In this document: positions 1-5,456 of the stretch, in pieces | Numbering within the stretch: position 1 is the first letter of the stretch | How the letters are laid out: each line of letters begins with the position of its first letter | NCBI GenBank assembly: GCA_030040815.1 | Contig: JASHSZ010000445.1 | Coordinates: 1 to 8,791, forward strand | Direction of reading: 5' to 3' | DNA length: 8,791 bases | Source: Streptosporangiaceae bacterium | Lineage (GTDB): Bacteria > Actinomycetota > Actinomycetes > Streptosporangiales > Streptosporangiaceae | The notes under the pieces: model-generated | Told to the model about the DNA's origin: nothing | The model's input: the letters and a program-made list of their open reading frames with translations, nothing else | The model's database searches: none | Made by a program: the position numbers and the translations under genes

Positions 1-104
1 TCGTGACCCGCTCGTTCCAGAAGCACCGGAAGCTGAGCCGGCCGATCCTGGCGCACTTCCTGTACGACTCGACGCTGTTCTTCCTCTCGATCCTGGTGCA
101 CTAG
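1..104 (+). CDS. 3' end of an unrecognised gene with a hydrophobic C-terminus (partial)
   Basis: This is an open frame running in from the left edge; the first whole codon is at 3 and the TAG stop at 102-104. All 33 visible codons end in G or C, the signature of a genuine coding frame in this high-GC genome. The visible tail is basic and Ser/Arg/Lys-rich (TRSFQKHRKLSRP), then turns hydrophobic (HFLYDSTLFFLSILVH), which suggests a membrane-associated or membrane-embedded C-terminus. I do not recognise the family from this piece. The GTG at 3-5 is more likely an internal Val than a start. The gene converges on the ureohydrolase gene, with only 33 bp between the two stop codons and no strong terminator hairpin in that gap. 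Confidence 0.6.
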   Translation, partial: VTRSFQKHRKLSRPILAHFLYDSTLFFLSILVH

Positions 105-137
105 CGGCCGACCCTGATGGCGGGAGATGCCGGCGGG

Positions 138-1160
138 CTAGCGATCGCGAAGCAGCGGTGCCGCCGGGTCCGGACGCGCCCGGCCGGGATCGCCTGCCTG
201 TCGGCGACGCCGCCAGGCGATGCCGGAAAGCGCCTCCAGAACGACCCGGTTGGCCAGGAACGCGGTGACCTCGGCGTGGTCGAACGGCGGCGCCACCTCG
301 ACCACGTCCATCCCGGCGAGCGGCAACTCCATGGCGATCCGCCGGACCGCATCGAGCAGCTGCCGCCCGGTCAGCCCGCCCGGTTCGGGTGTCCCGGTGC
401 CGGGTGCCATCCCAGGGTCAACCACGTCGATGTCGACCGACAAGAAGACGCCATCGCACTCGTCCGTCGCGATCGCGAACGCCTCGGTCAGGCAGTCATC
501 CAGCCCTCGCGCGACCACCTCGGTCATCTCGAAGCTGCGCATTCGCTGCAGCGCCATCCAGTCGAGGGTTTCCGGTTCCGGCCAGTAGCCGCGCAGCCCG
601 ACCTGCACGAACCTGTCGCCGCGGACGGCCCCGGACTCGATCAGTCGACGCATCGGTGTGCCGTGCCCCAGCAGAGCGCCGAACTGGGTGTTCCCGGTGT
701 CGGCGTGCGCGTCGAAGTGGATCACCGACAGCCGGCCCCAGCCCACATGCCTGGCCACGCCGGTGGCGTCCGGCAGCGCGATCGTGTGGTCGCCGCCCAG
801 GATGACCGGGATGGCGCCGCCGCGGCAGGCCCGGTAGACGGCGTCCTCCAGGCGGCGCAGCGACAGGCCGGTGTCGCCTGGCAGCATCTCCACGTCGCCG
901 GCGTCGGCCACCGTCAACTCTGCCAGCGGGTCGACGCCGAGCGCGAGGTGCGGCCTGCTGCCGTCGTGCGGCAGGTAGTCGGTGAATCGGATGGCCTGCG
1001 GGCCGAAGCGCGCCCCCGGCCGGTGGGACGTGCCGCCGTCGAAGGGGCCGCCGATGATCATAATGTCGGTACCGGACCAAGACTCCGGCTCGGCGAGTGC
1101 TGCCCTCGGCACGCCGAGGAATGTGGCGTCCGGGCCGTACATGTTACCGAGTCGGCTCAT
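138..1160 (-). CDS. Ureohydrolase, agmatinase/arginase family
   Basis: A 340-residue binuclear-metal ureohydrolase. The family splits a guanidino group (agmatine, guanidinobutyrate, arginine or similar) into urea and an amine in the cytosol. All three signature blocks are present: GGDHT at 122-126, HFDAHADT at 148-155 and SVDIDVVDPGMAPGTGTPEP at 241-260. They supply the expected Mn/Ni ligands His125, Asp150, His152, Asp154, Asp243 and Asp245. The substrate-loop region GHGTPMRRLIE (165-175) and the N-terminal RPGARFGPQAIR (47-58) resemble agmatinase and guanidinobutyrase more than arginase. The exact substrate cannot be read from sequence; agmatinase is the default label. The ATG at 1160 is preceded by a good ribosome site (GGGAGGA). 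The Arg/Pro-rich tail after about residue 316 looks like a poorly conserved extension. The gene is transcribed divergently from a phosphatase plus Lrp-type regulator pair, so that regulator may control it. Confidence 0.9.
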   Translation of the reverse strand: MSRLGNMYGPDATFLGVPRAALAEPESWSGTDIMIIGGPFDGGTSHRPGARFGPQAIRFTDYLPHDGSRPHLALGVDPLAELTVADAGDVEMLPGDTGLSLRRLEDAVYRACRGGAIPVILGGDHTIALPDATGVARHVGWGRLSVIHFDAHADTGNTQFGALLGHGTPMRRLIESGAVRGDRFVQVGLRGYWPEPETLDWMALQRMRSFEMTEVVARGLDDCLTEAFAIATDECDGVFLSVDIDVVDPGMAPGTGTPEPGGLTGRQLLDAVRRIAMELPLAGMDVVEVAPPFDHAEVTAFLANRVVLEALSGIAWRRRRQAGDPGRARPDPAAPLLRDR

Positions 1161-1167
1161 CGCGCTA

Positions 1168-1174
1168 TCCTCCC
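1168..1174 (-). promoter_or_regulatory. Ribosome binding site of the ureohydrolase gene
   Basis: On the minus strand GGGAGGA lies 7 nt before the ATG at 1160-1158. It is a strong Shine-Dalgarno match and supports that start. Confidence 0.7.
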
Positions 1175-1209
1175 TCGCTCACGCTACTCGCGGCGCGGGA
1201 CCGTTAACC

Positions 1210-1237
1210 GAGCGGACGGGGAGCGGTAGCGAGCCGG
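1210..1237 (+). repeat. Three helically phased GAGC(C)GG direct repeats, possible operator
   Basis: GAGCGG at 1210-1215, GAGCGG at 1221-1226 and GAGCCGG at 1231-1237 start 11 and 10 bp apart, so they face the same side of the helix. They lie mid-way in the divergent intergenic region. A regulator-binding role is inference; the motif is short and GC-rich, so chance is possible. Confidence 0.3.
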
Positions 1238-1303
1238 ACGTATCGGCGTGAGACCGTATGTGCGGACAGAGATGGGAACGACCAACCTCAGTGAGGCAGC
1301 CGC

Positions 1304-2053
1304 TTGACGCAGACGGTCGGTTCGGTTGATGCAGGGTACCTGGATGATCCGCGGCGGCGGATTGACCTGGCGGGAGTCCTCAACTTCCGGGATGTGGGCG
1401 GGTACCCGGTCGCGAGCGGGGGATCCGTGCGCTGGCGGACCCTGTTCCGCTCGGATGCGCTGCACCGGCTGGATTCCGCTGGCGTGGCAGCGGTCACCGG
1501 GCTTGGGCCGCGGACCGTCATCGACCTGCGGACGCGGCTCGAGGTGGACCAGGCGCCGAGCCCGGTGTGCGGGCGCGTCACGCACATTCCCGTGCTCACG
1601 GGAGACTTGCAGGGCGTGCCGCTCGAGCTGGGCGCTCTCTACCGCTACTTCATCGACGAGTGCGGCGGGCAGCTCGCAGCGGCGATCGCCGAGCTGTGCG
1701 GCGACGACGCCATGCCGGCCCTTGTGCACTGCAGCGCGGGCAAGGACCGGACCGGGGTGGTCATCGCGCTGATCCTCGCCGTGCTCGGCGTGCCGGACGA
1801 GCTGATCGCCGCGGATTACGCGCTCAGCGCCGTCTACCTCGACCCGGACCAGACACCTGCCATCGGCCAGCTCAGCGCCAGCACCGGCGTCGGCGAAGAG
1901 CTGACAAGAGCGCTCCTGGGCAGCCCATCGGAGCTCATCCTGGAGGTGCTCGATCGGGTTCGGGCGGTCGCCGGATCCGCCGAAGGATATCTGCGGGCGA
2001 ACGGGCTGACCGGCAGCGGCCTTGCGCGCCTGCGAGCGGCGCTGATCGTCTAA
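1304..2053 (+). CDS. Protein-tyrosine phosphatase, PtpB/Y_phosphatase3 type
   Basis: A 249-residue phosphatase of the PtpB/LipA-like class. The P-loop HCSAGKDRTG (142-151) supplies nucleophile Cys143 and phosphate-binding Arg149; the Lys before Asp-Arg is typical of this class, some members of which also act on Ser/Thr phosphates or phosphoinositides. Other family blocks are NFRDVGGYP (27-35), LFRSDALHRLD (47-57) and VIDLRTRLEV (72-81). No signal peptide or membrane segment is evident, so it should be cytosolic unless exported without a classical signal. TTG at 1304 is the only sensible start: an in-frame stop lies just upstream (1292-1294), the conserved N-terminal block begins at about residue 24, and a GAGG ribosome site sits 7 nt upstream. 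An Lrp-type regulator follows after 10 nt, most likely co-transcribed. The physiological substrate is unknown. Confidence 0.88.
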   Translation: MTQTVGSVDAGYLDDPRRRIDLAGVLNFRDVGGYPVASGGSVRWRTLFRSDALHRLDSAGVAAVTGLGPRTVIDLRTRLEVDQAPSPVCGRVTHIPVLTGDLQGVPLELGALYRYFIDECGGQLAAAIAELCGDDAMPALVHCSAGKDRTGVVIALILAVLGVPDELIAADYALSAVYLDPDQTPAIGQLSASTGVGEELTRALLGSPSELILEVLDRVRAVAGSAEGYLRANGLTGSGLARLRAALIV

Positions 2054-2063
2054 CTTCGGTGGG

Positions 2064-2525
2064 GTGACCCTCGACGAGCTCGACCGGCGGATCGTGGCAG
2101 CGCTGGTCGATGACGCAAGGTCCACCTACGCGGAGGTGGGCGCGCAGGTCGGGCTGTCCGCGCCGGCGGTGAAGCGCAGGGTTGACCGGCTGCGCGCTTC
2201 GGGCGCCATCACCGGCTTCTCGGCACGGGTCGACCCGGCTGCGCTGGGCTGGACCACCGAGGCCTACGTGGAGCTGTTCTGCCGCGGCCGGACCTCACCG
2301 GGCGACATTGCCGCCGCGGTCGCCAAGCATCCAGAGGTCGTCGGGGCGTGCACCGTGACGGGCGAGGCGGACGCGTTGCTGCAGATCAGGGCCGCGGACG
2401 TGCGCCACTTCGAGCAGGTCGTCGAGCGGATCGGCGCGGAGCCGTTTGTCGTCCGGACCCGCAGCGTGATCGTGCTGTCGAGGCTGGTGCACCGGCCTGA
2501 TGCCCTGCCGGACCGGCCGGAGTAG
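2064..2525 (+). CDS. Lrp/AsnC-family transcriptional regulator
   Basis: A 153-residue one-component regulator. An AsnC-type helix-turn-helix fills residues 4-50 (LDRRIVAALVDDARSTYAEV, then GLSAPAVKRRVDRLRASGAI). A RAM/AsnC ligand-binding and oligomerisation domain spans about 65-142, including the TGEAD turn at 99-103. The length is normal for the family. Members usually bind amino acids or relatives and form octamers that wrap DNA. GTG at 2064 follows the phosphatase stop by 10 nt and has only GGTGG almost abutting the start codon, so translation is probably coupled to the upstream gene; an in-frame stop at 2043-2045 excludes a longer product. Its position next to a divergent ureohydrolase makes an arginine, agmatine or guanidino-compound effector plausible. 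That is inference from context. Confidence 0.9.
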   Translation: MTLDELDRRIVAALVDDARSTYAEVGAQVGLSAPAVKRRVDRLRASGAITGFSARVDPAALGWTTEAYVELFCRGRTSPGDIAAAVAKHPEVVGACTVTGEADALLQIRAADVRHFEQVVERIGAEPFVVRTRSVIVLSRLVHRPDALPDRPE

Positions 2526-2532
2526 GGGATAG

Positions 2533-2548
2533 CCGAGCCGGGACTCGG
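2533..2548 (+). terminator. Weak hairpin after the regulator gene, possible terminator
   Basis: CCGAG (2533-2537) and CTCGG (2544-2548) form a 5-bp GC stem with a 6-nt loop, starting 8 nt after the regulator's stop codon. No T-tract follows, and the stem is short, so it would be at best a weak terminator. Confidence 0.25.
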
Positions 2549-2611
2549 GACGCCAGCAGTGTGACTTTGAGCAAGTTGGGAGTTTTGGGAAAGTCCGGTG
2601 GTGTCGTCGGC

Positions 2612-2617
2612 TACAGT
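2612..2617 (+). promoter_or_regulatory. Candidate -10 element giving a leaderless transcript
   Basis: TACAGT matches the actinobacterial TANNNT -10 pattern and ends 7 nt before the ATG at 2625. Transcription would therefore start at or next to the A of the ATG. No Shine-Dalgarno sequence precedes that ATG, which fits a leaderless mRNA. The -35 is poor: TTGGGA at 2585-2590 is 21 bp away, longer than usual. Confidence 0.45.
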
Positions 2618-2624
2618 CTTGGCC

Positions 2625-2873
2625 ATGACCGAGCGGTACAGCGAGCCCCCGCCTCGCGGTCGGCGCATTACCACGGGCGAATTCCGCGCCACGCCCGATA
2701 TCTCGGCGAACACGGCCCAGTTCCAGGCCTTTGCCGCCCAGCAAGCCGAGCAGACCAGGCAGTGGGAAAAGATAGACACGGCCGCGCGGAGCCGGACGCG
2801 GCTTGGCATCCTGATCCTCGGGATGGTCGTCGTCGTCGCGATCATCGCGATTATCGCCGTAACGCTGGGTTAG
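2625..2873 (+). CDS. Small tail-anchored membrane protein (hypothetical)
   Basis: An 82-residue protein of no family I recognise. Residues 1-58 are hydrophilic and probably cytosolic: a Pro/Arg-rich start (SEPPPRGRR, 6-14), then a Gln/Ala-rich stretch (about 30-55) likely to be helical. Residues 60-81 form one strong membrane segment rich in Ile and Val, so the protein is a C-tail-anchored type with almost nothing beyond the membrane. I chose ATG 2625 over the in-frame GTG at 2598 because the residues between look non-conserved and a TACAGT -10 box is perfectly placed for a leaderless start at 2625. The transporter gene begins 52 bp downstream on the same strand, so co-transcription and a partner role are possible but unproven. 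Confidence 0.65.
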   Translation: MTERYSEPPPRGRRITTGEFRATPDISANTAQFQAFAAQQAEQTRQWEKIDTAARSRTRLGILILGMVVVVAIIAIIAVTLG

Positions 2874-2883
2874 CCCGAGCCTG

Positions 2884-2899
2884 GTCAGCAGCCGTCAGC
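2884..2899 (+). repeat. GTCAGC direct repeat 10 bp apart upstream of the transporter
   Basis: GTCAGC occurs at 2884-2889 and 2894-2899 within the 52-bp gap before the transporter gene. OmpR/PhoB-type regulators such as KdpE often bind direct repeats spaced 10-11 bp, and two such regulators are encoded nearby. Binding is inference only. Confidence 0.25.
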
Positions 2900-2925
2900 G
2901 CACTTGGGCATGCTTGGATTAGCTG

Positions 2926-4761
2926 GTGCCGGAGAGCCCGCTCGCGTCGCCGCCAGCGTCGGATGAAGAAGAGCGACACAAGCTCACTGCGCTCGAAGGG
3001 CTGGCGGCGCTGTCGCTGGACGCGCTGTCCTCGGTGGCGTACGGCCCGCAGGCCATCATCATCGTGCTTGCGACGGCCGGGCTGGTCGCGCTGCAGCGTT
3101 ACACGCTGCCGGTCACGCTCGCGATCGTGCTGCTGCTCGCCGTGCTGGTGGTCTCCTACCGGCAGGTGATCGCGGCCTTTCCCACCGGCGGTGGCGCCTA
3201 CGCGGTAAGCAAGACGCACCTAGGCGTGCAGGCCAGCTTGATCGCGGCGGCCTCCCTGGTCGTCGACTATGTGCTCAACGCGGCCGTCGGCGTCTCGGCC
3301 GGCGTGGAGGCGCTCACGTCGGCTTATCCTCCCCTGTACCCGGACCGGGTGTGGATCTGCCTAGCCGTGCTGGCGTTCATCACCGCGGCGAACCTCTGGG
3401 GCGTCGCCGAGTCCGCGCGGCTGTTCATCCTCCCCACGATCCTGTTCATCGCCGGGATCTTCACTGTGATCATCGCCGGGCTGTTGCGCACCCACCCGCT
3501 GCCGTTCCCGCAGGGATCGGTCTCGTCGGTGCCGGTGACGGTCGGCGTGCTGCTGCTGCTGCGGGCCTTCGCGTCCGGCTGCTCGGCGCTGACCGGAGTG
3601 GAGGCGATCGCCAACGCGGTCCCTGAGTTCCGGCTCCCGCGAGCCCGCCGCGCCCAGCACACCGAGATGGGTCTGGGCATCATCCTGGGCGTGATGCTGA
3701 TCGGCATCGCCGTTGTGGCGCAGAAGTATGACGCCGAGCCCTCGTCCACGACCACGACGCTGGCCCAGCTCACCCAGGGGGCCATTGGGCACAACGTCAT
3801 CTTCTACGCGATCCAGCTGATCACCACGGTGCTGCTGGCACTCGCGGCGAACACCTCCTTCGGCGGCCTGCCGGTGCTGGCCTCGCTGCTCGCCACCGAC
3901 AACTTCCTGCCGCACCTGTTCTTCCTGCGCGCCGCGCGCCAGGTGCACCGGTACGGCGTGGTGGTGCTGGCCGTGCTCGCCGCGGCGCTGCTGGTTGCTT
4001 CCAGCGGCTCCACCCAGGCGCTGATCCCGCTGTTCGCGATCGGGGTGTTCGTCGGGTTCACGCTGTCGCAGGGCGGCATGGTCAAGCACTGGCGCGAGCA
4101 GCGCAGCCCTGGCTGGCTGAGCCGGGCGATCATCAATGGGGTGGGCGCCGCGTTCACGGCGGCGGCTCTGGTAATCGAGCTGGTCAGTAAGTTCACCGAG
4201 GGTGCCTGGCTGGTCGTGATCGTCGTGCCTGGGCTGGTCCTGATGTTCAGCCGTATCCACACGGTCTACGCCCGGATGGGCGCGGCGCTCGAGATTGGCC
4301 AGGTGCCAGATCCCCCGCAGCCGCGAACGGCGCTGGTGGTGGTTCCGGTGGCAGGCATGTCCAGGCTCGTGCGCGAGGCCATCTCGGCCGCGTTGTCGCT
4401 CGGGGATGAGGTGATCGCGGTGACGGTCTGCTACGACGATACCGAGGAACACGCAGCCGCGGCCCGGCTGCAGGACCAGTGGGCGCAGTGGCACCCCGGG
4501 GTACGGCTGGTGACGCTGCATAGCACGCAGCGCCAGCTCGGCGCGCCCATCGTGACGTACCTGCGGGAACTGGATCGCACTAACCAGAAGGACCAGCTGG
4601 TCGTCCTGATTCCGGAGATCCAGGCGGCGAAGCCGTGGCAACGGATCCTGCACAATCAGCGGGGCTTCGTGCTCGAGCAGGCAATCCAGCGCGGTGCACC
4701 CAACGTGGTCATCTGCCGACTGCGCTACCGGCTTAACTTGATCTCGTCCGGATCCGGCTGA
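2926..4761 (+). CDS. KimA-like APC-superfamily transporter, probable potassium importer
   Basis: A 611-residue polytopic protein with about 12 membrane segments (roughly 30-53, 62-80, 103-130, 143-163, 168-187, 201-223, 248-267, 291-309, 345-361, 366-383, 402-421, 426-443) and a cytosolic USP-like domain (about 466-600). The signature SLDALSSVAYGPQAI (30-44) is the APC/YdaO-KimA motif. From memory of KimA, Asp32 and Tyr39 match its ion-site Asp36/Tyr43, Tyr115 its Tyr118 and Thr223 (in ALTGVEAI) its Thr230, while Asn118 replaces a Thr. Length and architecture match KimA, a proton-coupled K+ symporter held off by c-di-AMP. GTG 2926 has only a weak GGA upstream; a stop at 2920-2922 prevents a longer form. 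Genes for a KdpD kinase and KdpE-like regulators converge on it, strengthening a potassium role. Many homologs carry the label amino acid permease, so another substrate is not excluded. Confidence 0.85.
   Translation: MPESPLASPPASDEEERHKLTALEGLAALSLDALSSVAYGPQAIIIVLATAGLVALQRYTLPVTLAIVLLLAVLVVSYRQVIAAFPTGGGAYAVSKTHLGVQASLIAAASLVVDYVLNAAVGVSAGVEALTSAYPPLYPDRVWICLAVLAFITAANLWGVAESARLFILPTILFIAGIFTVIIAGLLRTHPLPFPQGSVSSVPVTVGVLLLLRAFASGCSALTGVEAIANAVPEFRLPRARRAQHTEMGLGIILGVMLIGIAVVAQKYDAEPSSTTTTLAQLTQGAIGHNVIFYAIQLITTVLLALAANTSFGGLPVLASLLATDNFLPHLFFLRAARQVHRYGVVVLAVLAAALLVASSGSTQALIPLFAIGVFVGFTLSQGGMVKHWREQRSPGWLSRAIINGVGAAFTAAALVIELVSKFTEGAWLVVIVVPGLVLMFSRIHTVYARMGAALEIGQVPDPPQPRTALVVVPVAGMSRLVREAISAALSLGDEVIAVTVCYDDTEEHAAAARLQDQWAQWHPGVRLVTLHSTQRQLGAPIVTYLRELDRTNQKDQLVVLIPEIQAAKPWQRILHNQRGFVLEQAIQRGAPNVVICRLRYRLNLISSGSG
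4725..4761. other. Tail-to-tail overlap of transporter and kdpE-like genes
   Basis: The transporter reads through to TGA at 4759-4761 on the plus strand, while the response regulator on the minus strand ends at TAG at 4727-4725. The last 37 bp of each gene are therefore antisense to each other, leaving no room for a separate intergenic terminator. Confidence 0.85.
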
Positions 4762-5456
4762 TAGCGGTAACCCATGCCCGGCTCGGTCAGTAGCCAGCGG
4801 GGCCGGGCGGGGTCCGGCTCGAGCTTGCGGCGGAGCTGGGCCACGTACAGCCGCAGGTTGCCGGTGGCGTCGGCGTAGCCAGGTCCCCAGACGGTGGCCA
4901 GCAGCTGCTGGCGGGTGAGCAGCTTGCCCGGGTTCCGCAACAGCACCTCGAGGAGATGCCACTCGGTCGGGGTGAGCCGGACGTCGCCGTTCGCGCCGCT
5001 GGAGCTGTCCGCTCTCGGATTGCTGCGGCTAACCCGCCGGGCGGCCAGATCGACGACCAGGTCGCCGAGCTGGACGCGTGGCGCGTCGGGTTCGGCCGCG
5101 GAGCGTCTTCGGACGGCGCGCATCCGGGCGAGCAACTCGTCCATACCAAACGGCTTCGTAACGTAGTCGTCGGCGCCGGCGTCGAGCGCCTCGACCTTGT
5201 TCGTGCTATCGGTCCGGCCGGACAGCACGATGATCGGCGCCTCGGTCCAGCCGCGCAGACCGTGGATAACCTCGACGCCGTCCATGTCCGGCAGCCCGAG
5301 GTCAAGGATCACGAGATCCGGCGGGTGCTTAGCGGCGACTTCGAGCGCCTCGGCGGCCGAGCCCGCCGAAAGTACCTGAAACTGCCGTGCCCGCAGGTTG
5401 ATCCGCAGCGCCCGAACGATCTGGGGCTCGTCGTCGATGACCAGGATCGTGGTCAC
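4725..5456 (-). CDS. kdpE: KdpE-like OmpR-family response regulator
   Basis: A 243-residue two-domain regulator. The receiver (1-118) has acidic pocket Asp8/Asp9, phospho-acceptor Asp52 (LDLGLPDMDG), Ser79 and Lys101 (VTKPF). The winged-helix DNA-binding domain (about 130-232) ends with TEPGMGYRYQP, a KdpE hallmark. A 14-residue Ser/Gly/Asn-rich stretch (145-158) enlarges the early beta-hairpin of this domain compared with a standard KdpE. The recognition-helix region reads ATGNLRLYVAQLRRKLE. The GTG start at 5456-5454 shares a GTGA with the kdpD stop, so it is translationally coupled and co-expressed with the kinase. In the family, phosphorylated KdpE activates potassium-uptake genes under K+ limitation. 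The target operon is not visible here; the convergent KimA-like transporter gene is a candidate, as is kdpFABC elsewhere. Confidence 0.92.
   Translation of the reverse strand: MTTILVIDDEPQIVRALRINLRARQFQVLSAGSAAEALEVAAKHPPDLVILDLGLPDMDGVEVIHGLRGWTEAPIIVLSGRTDSTNKVEALDAGADDYVTKPFGMDELLARMRAVRRRSAAEPDAPRVQLGDLVVDLAARRVSRSNPRADSSSGANGDVRLTPTEWHLLEVLLRNPGKLLTRQQLLATVWGPGYADATGNLRLYVAQLRRKLEPDPARPRWLLTEPGMGYRYQPDPDEIKLSR

Larger units (their letters stand above)
1161..1303. promoter_or_regulatory. Divergent intergenic region between ureohydrolase and phosphatase-regulator unit
   Basis: These 143 bp must hold the promoters of both divergent units. I see no convincing -35/-10 pair on either strand: TANNNT-like hexamers such as TACGGT (minus, 1258-1253) lack a well-spaced -35. 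The most organised element is a run of GAGC(C)GG direct repeats at 1210, 1221 and 1231. Lrp/AsnC regulators commonly act on their own divergent region, so an operator here is expected by analogy only. Confidence 0.45.

Noticed and set aside
117..1229. Long open frame on the plus strand opposite the ureohydrolase gene
   Set aside because: It is the antisense shadow of a gene with clear metal-binding motifs. Its translation is Arg/His/Gln/Val-rich, with no recognisable domain.
1253..1258. TACGGT (minus strand) as the -10 of the ureohydrolase promoter
   Set aside because: The nearest -35-like hexamer, TTGGTC at 1285-1280, is 21 bp away, and no supporting feature was found.
1184..2125. 313-codon open frame on the minus strand opposite the phosphatase
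   Set aside because: The plus strand carries an intact HCSAGKDRTG phosphatase signature; the reverse frame has no recognisable domain and would cover the divergent control region.
2874..2925. c-di-AMP (ydaO-type) riboswitch upstream of the KimA-like gene
   Set aside because: The gap is only 52 nt, far too short for that riboswitch, and no matching structure is visible in it or in the preceding small gene.
3361..4962. 533-codon open frame on the minus strand opposite the transporter
   Set aside because: The product is a low-complexity Gln/His/Arg-rich shadow that spans two real genes; the plus strand encodes a clear 12-helix transporter.
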